Origin: Siniperca chuatsi
Lineage: Eukaryota > Chordata > Actinopteri > Centrarchiformes > Sinipercidae
NCBI RefSeq assembly: GCF_020085105.1
Contig: NC_058045.1
Coordinates: forward strand, 18,541,333 to 18,605,332
DNA length: 64,000 nucleotides
Reading direction: 5' to 3'
Shown here piece after piece: positions 13,598 to 32,719 of this stretch. The notes beneath the pieces are model-generated. The model did no database searches. It was given only the letters and a program-made list of their open reading frames with translations, and was not told the origin of the DNA. Position numbers and translations under genes: made by a program. How positions within the stretch are numbered: the first letter of the stretch is position 1; each line of letters begins with the position of its first letter.

Positions 13598-13599
13598 AT

Positions 13600-15053
13600 T
13601 CTTGATAGACAATGACCTTTAGGTGACCTTTGATGGTTACTAGCATCATAGCTACATCATTAACTCCAATTAAGGCTAAAACTGAGTGGACATTTACGGT
13701 CTCATGACCCAAACCAACACGCGACAACATCAGTGGCACTGGCACATTAGCAAGATGCTCCTTAGAAGATCATAGGACACCATGCACAATTACAAAGACA
13801 TGATTTAATGAAGGACTGATCATTCCCCTGCCATCAATACTAAAGTGGCTTCAAAACATAGTGGGTTTGAGTACAATCAATGTTGAACAGTTATTTTTCC
13901 AATAATAAAGTCACTTATTGATGCTTTCCTTTTTCACAGATCACCCTGACAGGCTTCTAGAAATCCATGCAGACCAACGTATTCTGAGTATGTGCCTATT
14001 TCTGTGACATAACATGCCTAAGCTATCCAGGCTATGCTGCTGTTAGAATATTAATTTAACCTAACTATGGCAAATGAAAAAAAAGGAAAAAGAAGACATT
14101 ATTTTTGGTACAAAGCATCTACAAAAAAAGCCTTACAACTCCAATTGGAAAACAGAGATCATACAAAATAAATCTGTCAGTTGAGCATCAGTGCTACGTA
14201 TATTATTTGGACCAATTTTTCAAATATATTTTATAACAAAATAAATAATGCCTTTATACAGTGCCCTTATTTGTATTTCAACAAACAAACAAAAAAGCTT
14301 GGCGGCTCATTACGCAAGATACAGCTCAGACTAAAGGAAAATAACACAACGTCCCTGGAAACTAATTATATATCTATATTTATATATATATATATATATA
14401 TATATAGATGTATATATATATATTCAAGTATTTGTTTTCAGGCAAAAGCATGTGAATACTACGGATATACAATAAAAATAAAATGTTAGTTGACATTATT
14501 GCTGTTTTTTTCCCTTTGAATTGAAATTTTGTGCCTTTCTTTAGAACTGTAAAATAACATCATAACAATAACCATGGAATCACAAAAAAACCTTACTTGT
14601 AGAAACAGGAATGTCACGGTACCAGAAACTGACGGGGTTTTCCTTTTTTTTTCACTGAAACATTGATATGAAAAGAAAACAGGAAAAAAAGACAAAATAA
14701 AATATAATCATCATTATCCCACTTGCTCTTTGTCCATGCCATGTTACTTCCTGTCAGAGCAGTCTGCAAAGCCATGGCAAACAGGATGTACTGTCCCAGA
14801 ACTGTAGTACTGTCCCAATCCAGGCGGTTCACGGTGTCCCATATGTGTCCCCACACTGCTCCGTGTCTGGGAGCCTCAGAGGGACAGGAGGAACAGGGAC
14901 TGGGTCTCAGGTCCTCCTTGCCGCTTACGCTGGCAAGCTAGTGATGAGCAGCCGCTAGCACTCGCTGTGAGCCTAGATGCCAACACAGCCCATATCTTTT
15001 CTCAGCGACGCTTCCCCCTTGACATTGCCACTGCCAGGAGCTCCCCCATATCC
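13600..15053. other. AT-rich region downstream of igf2, no gene recognised
   Basis: No exon is recognised. Poly-T and poly-A runs are frequent and a TA microsatellite sits at 14380-14422. Part of this stretch could be a longer alternative igf2 3' UTR. Confidence 0.45.
14380..14422. repeat. (TA)n microsatellite
   Basis: TATATA run interrupted once by GATG near 14407. Confidence 0.92.
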
Positions 15054-15059
15054 TTTATT
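15054..15059 (-). terminator. Candidate igf2 polyadenylation signal (AATAAA on minus strand)
   Basis: TTTATT on the plus strand reads AATAAA on the igf2 strand and would give a 3' UTR of about 0.9 kb. A variant ATTAAA lies slightly closer to the gene near 15096-15101. No clear GU-rich element follows, so the call is weak. Longer 3' UTRs are possible. Confidence 0.3.
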
Positions 15060-15935
15060 TTCCTTTTTTTTAAAGTCACACTTTCCTTAAAACGGAAAGT
15101 TTTAATATTCATTCAAAGAAAAAAAAACGTGCCTTTCAACCTCTTCTTTGAGTCCATTCCCAAAGCTAGCACCATGACATTTTTTTAAGCTACACGTTCA
15201 TTGTTCATAAAAAAATAGTGCCATTTTTTTCTTTACTTTGACGTAATCCGTGGCAATGTGCAATTTTGCAGACTCTTTTCTGCTTTTTGTTTGTGATCAA
15301 AAGGTGCTGGAACAGGAATCTAATTTTACAAAATAATTCCTTACAGTGTGGAAGTCCCTTTATAGGTAGAGGTGCAAACTAATAAGAAAAAGAACTGACA
15401 GAGATTTTCTTTTTGCCTCAGGAAAAATGATGTGGAATGGATTCTTTCATGCAAGCTGCTCTTCACTTTCAGTTGTCTTCCACAAGGACAAAAAAACATT
15501 CCGCTGGGTGTCCTCTTGACACTTGCAAACCACCGATCTCTTTCATCTTCTTTTCTCCTTTCCCTTTTCTCTTTTGCTTAAGGATCCACCTGAATTGCAT
15601 TCAGCCGAATTGTTAATTTTTTGTTCATCATTTGTGTTTGTGCCTTTTGTGTCAGTGACTGAAAGAGAGAGGGAGCGAAGGAGTTCAGACAGGAAGAATG
15701 TATAGGCATGTTTGTGTGCCGGAGGAGGGTGGGTAGGTGGGGTTGAGGGGGGCATTAGAAAAGGGCCAGGGGGTCAAGAAGTAGTGGATGTGAGAGCAAA
15801 GGATTGGTGGGCTCGGACAGGGCAGGGGAGGTCAGAGAGGACTGCCACAGAAATGACGTCAGAGACAAAGCTATAATCCCCTAGTCTTTTTTTCTCCCTC
15901 CAAACTCTTGTCTGTGCAAAGGGCTGGCAGCGGGC

Positions 15936-17304
15936 TCATTTGTGATTGACATAGTTGTCCGTGGCGAGCAAGACAGGAGGCAGTTTGCTGGGCAGGCTGA
16001 TCAGGGGCCTGTGGAAGATTGCCTGCTCCTGGGCTTTGATCTTCTCCGCCTGCCTCCGAAACTTTTTGGCCCTCAGGATGGCGGGGACACCCCTCCGGAG
16101 CCGCTGGGCTGCCTTCCTCTGCCACATCTCGTATTTGGAATACTTCACGGTCACATGCTGCTTCCTTGGGACTTCCTATTGTGGCATGCAGGCAAAAATA
16201 GGGGAAAAGGGAAAAGATGGAGTCAGTTTATTAGGGGTGATAAGATATTGTGCAAGTGCTTATTACAATGGAGGAAAGCCTTGTTTATTTAGTGAAAACA
16301 TTCAGTCATTGTTGGGCCAGTCAAATGGAAATCAAATGTCATTCTTACAGTGCCGAGCGTCAAAACAGACTCGCCTTGCCTCTGACTTGCCCTTGTTTTG
16401 GTTTCCTTGACTGAGAGAAGCTGTCAGCAAGTACTTAGTTCAGCCTCTTTAAATACTGTCAAAGGGAAGGGCGGCCACTTGCCTCATATACATACGAGGA
16501 GCCCGTCGTTGCTCACCCAACGACCTGCTGAACTGACTAACCTCCACAGACCAAATGACAACACATAAACACATTGTCATTTCAAAACCCCTATTCTTAC
16601 ACAGCAAAAACAGCATTATGTGTTGTGCTGAGCACCAGAGATTGAGACAAAGTGGGAGTGATAGCAGAGAAGCTAGAATTTATGTGTGAGTAGCCAGTGC
16701 TCCATCTGAATGGCTTGTTTTGGTCCTGCCACTTGAGGAGTGTTTATCCCCCTTCATTCACTCCAGGCCTGCTCAATAGCCTAAGAACAGCTGGCCCTCA
16801 GAGCAGGCTGTACCCATCAACTCTCCCTGCCCAGACAAACTAGGGACATGTCCAAACTAATTCCCTTGCAGCCTCCTTTTTTTGCATTTCAGACAGAAGG
16901 TACATTATTTTCCTCCTGACATTTGCAGTATTTACTCTTTTTGTTTTTGTTTACATCACTAGCAATCTCACACCACTGATACTGGTTTTCTAACAAGTCA
17001 AAGCAGAAATGTTATAAACATCTTTCCAGTCTTGTCTAAAGGAAGGTTGAAGGGATTTTAAGAGGTCTGGAAAGCAGCCACAGCTCAGTCTTGTGACTGC
17101 AGTGAAAAGACCTGAAACGCTTTGACGATTCCCTGCATGCTTGTGACATATTTCAGAGAAGCTCCACTGGCCGGGTCAGGTGTTTTTGAACACACAGATA
17201 AAAATGCATGCCAGTTTCGGAGAGCTTGCTGTTCCGTGACTAATAATCACACACTCAGAACACACTGTTTTGTTACGGACCAGCAGTCTCCACCATCTCA
17301 CAGA

Positions 17305-17361
<57 letters not shown>

Positions 17362-20300
17362 TCTGTCTCAGTCTGTGAGTATGACTCTGCCTTTTCCTGA
17401 ATATAATGTGCTGTGACTGTCTTTATGTTTTCCACGATGGTCAGCACTTTGCATGGAAGGTAACTGCTTACCATTGTCCATTTAACAAGATAAACCTGCC
17501 TTCGCGTGGGTTTCAGTGTCAGGGGCATAGGGGTGAGGCTCATAGGTGAATAGAGGCGCAGGAGATGGGAGGACAGATAGAGACGAAGATTAGCATTGTT
17601 TCCCATACTGGCATGTTGTTGTTGTTGTTGAGACGTACCTGTTTTAGTGCGGGCATCACGGGTATGACCTGTAGAGAGGTGGCCGACACGTCCCTTTCGG
17701 ACTTAGCGGGTTTGGCACAGTACTGCTCCAGCAGGTTGAGGTCACAGCTACGGAAACAACACTCCTCTACGATCCCACGGTTCTGGGTGCGCCGGTTGTT
17801 ACCCCTGCTGGTTGGCCTACCTGAGGAGAAACACAACAAGCGATGAAGAAAGGCCAAGAGGAGGGAGAGGTTAAGGCCTGAGAACAAAACACTGGCATCA
17901 GCAATGAATCTGGGTTGTTTTTTCGCAGGATTACTTCGACAATCATAGCAGTCCATGGAGCAAAGAGGATAAAAGGAAATCTATGACCAACTGCAACAAA
18001 TCTTTTTGTTTGTAGGGGATAATCTGATTAGGGCTATCTGGAAGTCCTTTAATGAGTGAATACACAAGTAAACACCCTTTACTGTAGAAACTAAAAGAGA
18101 GTGATGGAGACAGACAGCTATGCTCTCAGACAGACTTTTGTCTGAGACTTTTACATAAAATGGAAACTCTTCTGTGACCTTGTCCATTGTCAAGTCAGCA
18201 GAGATAAAGAGGATGAGGAGGGAAAGAGGAGAGGAGGGGCAGAGAGGTAGAGAAAATAGGAGAAAAGAGATCAGTGCATAGAGAGAGAGGGGAAATGAGG
18301 GTCAAAACAGAGGGAAAGAACGCAAATCAAAAAAGGAAGAGAGTAAAGACAGGACAGATGCAAGTTAGCATGTTGCATGGGGGAACACTATCCATGACCA
18401 ATAAAGGCCTCGTTTGAAGTCCTGCACCAGAGAATGTTGGAGAAATCTCATGAGAGGGAAGGCTAGATTTGATTGCAGGAAGAGGAACATGAGAGCAAAA
18501 GAGAGGGAGATCCAAGGGGGAGGAGAAGGCGAAAGAGGAGGAGGCGGGAGCGCATCTATGTTGGCCTAAATTGGATAATGATCTTTCTGATTGGAGAGAA
18601 GCTTCTGCAGCAAGCAGCACACAAAGAAACTGACTGTCTGTCAAAAGTAAAAAAGCAGTGGGTGGGACATAGCTAATATCTTTTTGAAAAAAACAAAAAC
18701 AAAGTGTTTTCTCTGCTGCAGAGGCGACATCTGAGGAAGGTATAAGTTATGTATGTCGCAAACACTACAGACTGTGCAAGCAGAAGCTTATCCATTCGAG
18801 GATTAACAACCACCACAATGCATTCACATAATGCTTTACAGCTATTCCCAGCATCACTACAATGGAAGCAATAATCAGAATTGATGTTAATGATCCCTCC
18901 ACCCCACCCCCCACCTCGCTTCATCAGTGTGGTCGTCTGGCCTGGGAACACTGGTGCTGAGGTGACTGGTATGCCTCTTGAGGTGCTATTAGTTTACTGG
19001 TAAACAAGCGGCCCATTGTGTCATGCTGAGTCGTGTGTGCCTTCACAGCTCGCCGGCCTTTCATATGCAATGAGAGGTATGGGCTGTAGGCAGAATGCGC
19101 ACACTCAGCAGAGCAGCCTGGACGAGGTCTTGAGACGCACAGCTGGCTATAATCTCCCCCTCTCTCACTCTTTCTGTCTCTTAGTCAATGTGTGCGCGCG
19201 CGTGTGTGAGTGTGAGTGCATGAGAAAGACAAATACCAAACACACATACCACACAGCCACAGACAGAGCGATAGTCTCAGCTATCCAAACAGATGTGCGC
19301 GAATGAACAACAGAGAGCCTCAACACAGGAGCATAAAAAGCGAAACATGTATGCAAGGCCATTGTGAAAACTTGTAATGGTTTAAAAACCTACTGAAATA
19401 GAAGCCTCTGTCTTCACAGACAAACTGCAGCGCATCCACCAGCTCTCCCCCACACAGCGTCTCTGCCGAGGCTATTTCCACAACGTAGAGCGTCAGGGCC
19501 AGTGCAAACAGCAGCGCACGACTGGATGAAGACATCTTCTTGACCTGCAGACAAAAACACACATTGCAGAATAAAGCACCGGCAACAAATGCAGCCATAC
19601 ATTTCAATGATGACATTATAAAAAATATATTTAAAAAAGTCCCAGATGACAGCCAGATGTTGCCTTTCAGTGCGATATAGGCAATACACGGGTCCACTCT
19701 TTCTTTACGCATTCACATCTGCATGCTTGTACAAGATGTACGATTTCCAGTGTTAAATGCTGTTTCTATGTATTGACCTACTAACTATTACCTGAGACAA
19801 ATGATGTCGCTGTCACTGTGTCGCACCTGAGAGAAGTGCTTATTCTGAAGGAAAAAGTAGACCGTATCTCCGGCTTTCACACTCTTACACAACTCTCCAG
19901 AAGTAGCAAGACCGGCTGCTCGATAGCTAACTACCCGAAAAGCCAGACTCAGCATATATTTTCCCCTTGCTCACCCTGTGGTGAGCTCACTGACCCTCAG
20001 GCCTACCGCCCCCTATCTGCCGACAAAAAGACCAGCTGTTTGCTCCTAGTCCAGAGAACGGCGCAACATCCAGACGAGAGAAGATTAAAATACCTCTTGA
20101 CTCTTTTTCTTCTATCCTATCAGGTAACCTGTTGCACACATGCTTCAAATCTTCAGGCGAACTCCATGCTATGTATGCATCTTGAACTTTCTCTGTTGCA
20201 TGCAAATTAAGAAATGTCCGGTTACTCATATTGCACACACACACAAAAAAAAGAAACCGAAAAAAATGATGCGATGCATATAATCAGCCCGAAGCGGTTT

Positions 20301-20481
20301 TCTCGCGCATAAAGCCAAGAAAACAGCGTTACAATCCCGCCAGAGGTCTTTCAATACCCGCACAGCACAACCGGAGAGTATAAAACTATTTGTCCCCTCT
20401 GGTTACCTTCATTCTGCTGCTCTCCGTTCTCCGGCAGGTGTGGCAAAATGAGTGCTGTCCGTGTCTTTGCTGGGTCTCCAT
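15936..20481 (-). CDS. igf2: Insulin-like growth factor II precursor, four coding exons
   Basis: Coding exons in gene order are 20407-20481, 19394-19544, 17639-17820 and 15936-16175, all GT-AG with closing phases, giving 215 aa, the usual teleost length. Residues 1-52 form the leader, with a hydrophobic core ([13 protein letters not shown]) and cleavage expected after ASA52. The mature hormone starts at [16 protein letters not shown]. The B domain runs to about residue 80, followed by a short C domain (GNNRRTQNR), then the A domain [12 protein letters not shown] and a D domain ending near E117. The six insulin-fold cysteines are 56, 68, 96, 97, 101 and 110. Residues 118-215 are the E peptide. 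The product is secreted and acts through IGF1R-type receptors. In-frame Met24 and Met29 are alternative starts. Teleosts can carry igf2a and igf2b; the linked th suggests the b-type copy, which is inference. Confidence 0.97.
17308..17357. repeat. (CT)n microsatellite in igf2 intron 3
   Basis: An uninterrupted CT run of about 50 bases inside the intron between coding exons 3 and 4. Confidence 0.97.
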
Positions 20482-20627
20482 GTCAGATGGCAGTAGTCAA
20501 AACGTTGGGGGTTATTTGGTTGAAGAGATTGCAGGTGAGTTAGTTTCCCAGTTGGTGCGGCTATAGAGATGATGTGTGAGAGGCTGTCCCAAAGACCAGG
20601 CGACAGGCAAAACTTCTCAGGGAGAAG

Positions 20628-20671
20628 TATTATATACCAAAACACGCCCCTTACACCCACCCCCACCCCCT
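20628..20671 (-). promoter_or_regulatory. igf2 core promoter: TATA box and upstream CACCC/GC boxes
   Basis: On the minus strand, TATATAATA lies at 20628-20636, about 147 bp before the start codon. Immediately upstream, 20645-20671 reads as a G-rich block (GGGGGTGGGGGTGGG, then GGGGCGTG), which suits Sp1/KLF-type factors. Transcription would start about 25-30 bp downstream, near 20600-20605, giving a 5' UTR of roughly 120 nt in the same exon as the ATG. The factors named are inferred from motif type only. Confidence 0.7.
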
Positions 20672-20699
20672 CGCTCCTCCTCTTCACGGCTGGTAAAAA

Positions 20700-22260
20700 A
20701 AATGGTCCAGAGACGTTTTATGGAAAAGTGCTTAAAGGGAGAAAAGGCAAAAAGAGAGTGAGAGTGAGAGACGCAAAATATGGAACAATTCCATAGGCAT
20801 TTTCCACGTTTACGCACTGTAACCTACAATCACAATGTTTACACACAGGACGCAGACTGAACAAGAATAGACGTAGTTCCTCAGACTCCAAGAAATATGT
20901 CAATGTCTCCGCCCTGCTGTATTTAAGATTAACATTCAGAGTGTAAGCAGTGTGGCCAATGTCTTCGGCTTTTTTATCTGGAGTGTCTGGGGTCAAATGT
21001 GTCTGACAGTGGAGTGAAGGTTGATTACTAAGGTTATCCTACCTGAAGGGAGCATAAACTGGAGTTGATACAGAGGAGGAGGATGCAGCAGCAGCAGTGA
21101 CTGACTGCTGCAGAAATACCTTTGGTCAATGTTAATGCTGCATCATATGATGAAGAGGCGAGAGGACGTGACGGAGAAAACGATGACATTTGTTTGCTCA
21201 CAAACTAAAAATGAATGTTGATTTAAAAAAAAAAAAAAAGCTAATCAATGCATTGCTCACACAGTGTGGATGACAGATACGGAACTCACTCTGTTAAAAG
21301 TCCAGCAGAAAAAGCCCATCCAGATGTTGCATAGGTAGCTTCACGATAGAGAAAAGGGGCTGCAGACATCGAGCTCGAAAATGTGATTTTACATATAAGT
21401 ATGCTTTTTTTTCTTTATAGAACTGAACGAGAGTCGCCTTATATAAGTGTGGCTTCTGCAGAAGGTAAGGATCTGGACATGTCTTCAGACTCAGACTGAC
21501 ACCTAGTGGTTCGGGTAGTGAACCTCCGTTTGTTTGTCTCGCAGCTTTCAGCAGGTTGGAGGACTTCAGTGTGCCAAGGACCTGATTCACAACCCCTTAC
21601 CTGACCTCCAGGAGCTCTGTCCGGACAAACTCCCTATGGTTTGTCCTTTCAAAATGAATTTAATATTCTTTCATTGTTTCAGAAATATTCACATACAGCA
21701 CTTTTGTCTGTTGTCCCAAATAACATATATAAAGTGGATCCATTTGGTGAAAGTGAGCTTGTGCCATTCATTTAGGTGTCTGTACTATTCATTCAGGCAG
21801 TGTTCATGCAACACTATTTCTTCAGTTCTAATAAATAGTATATTTGGTTTAAATGTCTGTATTTCTAAAGCTTTTTTCCCATCTACTCCAGAAGTAGATG
21901 GAAGTCGTTCAAATGTTTATTAACTTGTTTTTTTTAACATTTAATAACTTTGCAAAATAGCCCATTGTGGTTGAAGGCAGGGGGAGAGCATTAAGAAGAC
22001 TGAATCTTTTAATAAGCTCAAAAAGAATCTGTATGATTTGAGCAGGCAGGTACGTCCAGCTGGACTGCCCCCTCTTGTGGCAGACAAATGTAAACTGTAG
22101 CCAAGCATCATTAAATGTTGGTCTGTATGATTTGTGATTTCTGTTTGTCTGGTAAGACATGAGATTAACAGAATATCTGTGATATATATTCTTTTTTTTC
22201 AAGAGTTGCAGGACTGAAACCTTTATAAATGATGTACACATGACAGCAAAATGTTAATTT
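20700..22260. other. igf2-th intergenic region; no insulin gene seen
   Basis: This short spacer separates the igf2 promoter from the th 3' end. I looked for insulin B- and A-chain patterns (LCG.HLV, GIVEQCC) and saw none in the translated frames. A poly-A run lies at 21225-21239. Confidence 0.6.
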
Positions 22261-22267
22261 GCAATTC

Positions 22268-22495
22268 TTTATTATTTAACAGATTCAAAACTCAACAGTA
22301 CATTACATGGAAAGTATGTTTTCTCATTTATTTTATTATGCATTTACACTGCAAGACAAAAACAGCATAAAATCAAATTATTTGGTATGCTCAAATACTG
22401 AACTCACATAAAATAAAATATAGCCTTTAACACAGCAGAGATACTTTTTCCTAAATAAAATAAATATGATTTAAATGTACACTTTAATCTTTATT
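22268..22495 (-). terminator. Candidate th polyadenylation signals
   Basis: On the th strand AATAAA occurs at 22490-22495, twice at 22327-22337, and at 22268-22273. These would give 3' UTRs of about 0.43 to 0.65 kb. Which one is used cannot be told from sequence. Confidence 0.4.
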
Positions 22496-22918
22496 TTACC
22501 GTTATGTTTCTTTGATTTTAAAATAATTATACCATACCCATTTAGTTTTCTTTTAATACATTCATCATCACAGTTCCCTTTGATTTTGGTTCAGATTTTG
22601 ACATATTTCTCAAACAACACATTTTGCTTTAACAGAATGAATAGCCCACTCGGTAAAACCCCATCATTTCTCAAATGCATCCATACCCAGCGAGGCGTTA
22701 AACATTTTTGGAAACTTTGCCTGCACTGCGCATTGAGGTTTTAATGGTCGCAACCTTGTTGCCTAACCAGCCAGCGACAACAAGCAACAACCCCCTTAGA
22801 AACAGCATCATACTGGAGGCAGAGCACAGAAAGATGAACACATTGGCCTTGTCACACGTGGCAGAGCACAGCGGAGAAGAAGCAAACAAAAGCAGGATGG
22901 TCACAGAGTGGGGCATCA

Positions 22919-29216
<6,298 letters not shown>

Positions 29217-29350
29217 CTTTAGGCGCAGAAGTCTTCTGTTTGCGTGTCAAAGTATGACTGAAGAGACAGCGTAGTTGTGGCGCTCTATAGACGTCTCTGG
29301 CTGTGCTGTGCGCCAAGAGCTTTTTCTCTTTTTTCAGACAGGTTCCCTCT

Positions 29351-29386
29351 TTTTATGGGGTCATTTGTTTGCAGTTTCTGACGTCA
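29351..29386 (-). promoter_or_regulatory. th core promoter: cAMP response element and TATA-like box
   Basis: A full palindromic CRE, TGACGTCA, stands at 29379-29386. On the th strand a TATA-like CATAAAA lies 21 bp downstream at 29351-29357, followed by AGAGGG. Transcription would start near 29320-29325, leaving about 105 nt of 5' UTR before the ATG at 29216. A CRE just upstream of the TATA box is the established layout of mammalian TH promoters, where it mediates cAMP/CREB induction. The spacing here seems somewhat wider. Confidence 0.75.
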
Positions 29387-29479
29387 AACACGTTAATCCC
29401 GATCAATCAATGCGCAGAATCTATCAGACATATCCCAACTTGGAGCCGTCTATGTACAGTACATATGACCTTTTGTAAA

Positions 29480-32140
29480 GCGTACACACACAGAGGATTT
29501 ATGTTGAAACAGCGAGCATTTTCCTAATGTTTGGCACATTTTCAGAGGTCTTCAAAAAATGCAGTGTTGAAATTACAACATTTGTATTTGACAATTTCAA
29601 GTTGGTGGTTATGATTTATATATTTTTTATTTTTAATAGAAAAGTGAACCTGCACAAGTTCTTGATTCTGTTTAGTATCTGTCTAAAACAATATATATAT
29701 CCATCTTTTTTCAAGTTTTTTTCTTAATTCCTGTTTATTTGATTAACATTTACACAAGTAAGGTGAAGCTGTGTGGTTACAACCACCAGTTGAATCCACT
29801 GTAGTCATCTTTAGGCAATAATCAAAGCTTTGACCTCAGGGCTTTACATAAAGGTTAGACCAGAGAAAAGCCAACTGTGGAAAATTAAGTCACTTTATCA
29901 GCTCAATCCAATCTCCACAGCTCTTCACAAATTAGATTTGACTGTGGAAAAAACAACACACACACACAACAAGGAAAGAGAGAACAACATGTTGTTTTCT
30001 TGTTTGAGCCACTGTTTCTTACCTCAGCAACAACTACAAGTGAATTTGTACCGCTTTTGGCTGGTGGTTAACATGATTGTGACGTGATGTACGGTGCCCA
30101 CAGGCGAGCAGAGGTAAAAGGATTATCTGAGGACCTCTGGCCACATGCTGCCACAGCAGCAACCTTGCATGGGTGCAGGGAAGGCAAATGGGCCCCAGTG
30201 TGACTCTTCCACCAACCTGAACACACAGGCTGAAAATGCTAAAGAGCACTGATGTAGCCCCGGGCACAGACAACGTCCTTGATTGGGGGACGACAGAGTG
30301 AGTATGAAGAAAGAACGATAAAGCAAACAGACAGTAAGATAGAAACCACCTTTCCACCTTGTTTAAGTCTATTTTCTGCATGGAAACAGAGTAAATTGGT
30401 GTATCTTTAGAAACAAAGCTTTGTTATATTTCTCTTCTTCATCTTGACCTTATTATGAAAGTGACATGACATAAAAGACTGAGCAACAGGCAGAAGCTTG
30501 ACATTTATTCAAAGATAGGAACAATTATCAATTTTATGGTTTGTTCCATCCATGTCTTTCAAGCAGTTTATTTATTTATTTTTTTTAAAGCAATCAAAAA
30601 TCTTACAAATGACTCTGGTTGATGGAGATGATAAGAAAAATTTGATTACTTGCTGCCATATTAATTCAAAAATTATTGAGGTACCCTAAAGAAAAACATG
30701 CTAAAATAGCCAGAAAACATTTGCCATTTAAAGATACATCTGTGACTAAAAAATAACATCCATTTGTTACAAAATTCAGTATTTTTACTAAGTGAGTCCA
30801 GGAAAAAAGATTACAAAAAACAATTGTATTCCAAACCACAAGAGACTTTTACAGATTGTATAGCAGCATAGGTTTATTCAACTTCAACCAGATTTTTTGT
30901 GTCTGAGGAAGAGCAGCAGAGCTACAGGCTGAATCAGGATCAAGATAACCTGATATCACTCCTTCTCCTCCCTCCAAATGTCTGCTTTCCTGTGTCAGCC
31001 CACTTTATCAAGACCATAACCTATTACTGGTTATTTGAAAACACCCAGAGAGAAAGCTTTCCTGACCTTCTATTGCTATCTATGCCAAAGAAAGCCTGGC
31101 TCAGACGTATGTAATATTTCCAACCCTTTAATGATAAAAGGCAGTGATGTAGTCTAGTGTTGTGGGTTAATGCAAGTTGATAAAACTTGCAGGATAATGC
31201 TTGAATAAGAATGTTTTCCAATGTCTAGTTTATGCTTTGTGCTATGAGTGGCCATGCAGGACAGAATTTATTCTGGACCTGTCATATAGAGTTATTGCAA
31301 TTGCAGAAATAACAACACCCAACCTGGCAGTGTGTGTGTTTCTCTTTTTCATTAAAAGCATAGAAGAACTAATAATTATCTCCACCAGGTGTAAGCCTGG
31401 AGGGGATCATGCGTTTGGTTGTGTGTGTGTGTGTGCGTGTGTACCTGTCTGTTGTGCTAATCTCGCATACTACTGGACCCATCAGCCTAATATTTTTTGT
31501 GCACATTTATGACTGTATGCTCACTGACTGCTCAGTTTTATACCGCTATAAACTGCTGACTCCTATTAACCGTCTGGTAGGTAGGTACGGTCAGTGAAAT
31601 ACGCTACGTAAGTTAACGTTGACTTTTGGTTTCACACGGGACACAAACAGTGGTCTCCTGGGTGAAAGTACAGTGTTTGTTTGACCCATCCATCCACCCC
31701 GACCTTGTCCCTACGTGGACTTTGTCGCTTTTTATACTACGTCACCTGACATTTTTTTCTCTATGACATTTGCGCGTAAAATGACACACCATCTCTGCAC
31801 AATATAAGTCAGTAAATGGTGTGAAATGACACACGAAAAGCAATAAAGGCGTTGTGATAACACGCAAAATGACTTAAGACATTGCTGTGTTATTAATTTG
31901 GTGATACCAATACCAAGGACATGTTCAATCTGAAAATGGTGTCCACCATTTTGCTACGGTGTCTCTCGTTTGGTGGGTGTGTCAGACTCAGAATTGTTCA
32001 GCAGCAACGTGTATAAACCCCACCGTATTAAAATGGATGTGCAATGCGCTTTCATAACACAACAGGTTGTTCAACGCACCACTGTTTCCATTTAAATAAA
32101 TGTTTTGTTACATTTTGTCGGGGCTGAATGTGCCCCATGC
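29480..32140. other. Intergenic region upstream of th, no gene recognised
   Basis: No exon is recognised. 31375-31900 has repeat-like text (CACCAGGTGTAAGCCTGGAG followed by a GT run; later GACACACC and GTCATTTGCG-like phrases) resembling dispersed fish repeats. No bHLH (ASCL2-like) reading frame is visible. Confidence 0.45.
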
Positions 32141-32189
32141 CTGGCAGAGATCTGCACTCTACTGAGTGCACTCTTCAAGTTAACCCTTA

Positions 32190-32712
32190 AACGAAGAAAA
32201 TGAAGATTTACCTGAGACTACTGATGATGAGGATAATGTTTTTGTGCCATTTATGAATCAGATTATTTAAAATCAGAACTGGAGCATGAGAATGACGAAG
32301 CTAGCTCAGACAACATGAGCTCTGAATGTGACAACGGTCAAGATACTGTCCAAGTAACGGCCCCAAGAAGTTAGGACTGATGAGGGAACCTCATATAGTT
32401 ATCTCAACTGCCTCGACCTTGCTGCTATAAACGCGCAAATAGTTTTCCTGGCCAAATTTACAACTTGGGAAGCCAGAAGATCTGACAAGCGACACACATT
32501 CCATGAAAACCTTGGCCCTCAGCAGTTGTGGCCATTGCTGGAGTAAAGAAAAGAAGTGTCACTACTTCCAAAAGCTGATGGATGCTCTAAAAGTCGTCTG
32601 TCCATCAACACTCAACCACAAAACAATGGAACTGTGTGTGCAGTGCGCACAACCAAGTGGCAATAACCACAAGCAAGTGACTATGATTTGTGATTGCTGT
32701 GCTGACTAATTT
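32190..32712 (+). pseudogene. Possible piggyBac-like transposase relic
   Basis: Disjointed frames suggest a piggyBac-type transposase with most of the middle missing. There is an acidic N-terminal part (ETTDDEDNVFVPF, then ELEHENDEASSDNMSSECD), a segment YLNCLDLAAINAQIVF like the family's LDVAALNA region, and a cysteine-rich end (ELCVQC, then CDCCAD) before a stop at 32709. Stops and frameshifts separate the parts. No terminal repeats or TTAA duplications were established. The family call is tentative. Confidence 0.4.
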
Positions 32713-32719
32713 GGGTTTG

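Noticed and set aside
15955..16410. 151-codon plus-strand open frame
   Set aside because: It lies antisense over igf2 exon 4 and its intron; the minus frame is the real protein.
17540..17956. 138-codon minus-strand frame read as one exon
   Set aside because: Only 17639-17820 is coding (igf2 exon 3); the flanks read through a real acceptor (CTCCTCAG) and donor (GTACGT).
20700..22900. Insulin gene expected between igf2 and th
   Set aside because: No B-chain or A-chain cysteine pattern is present in any frame of this spacer.
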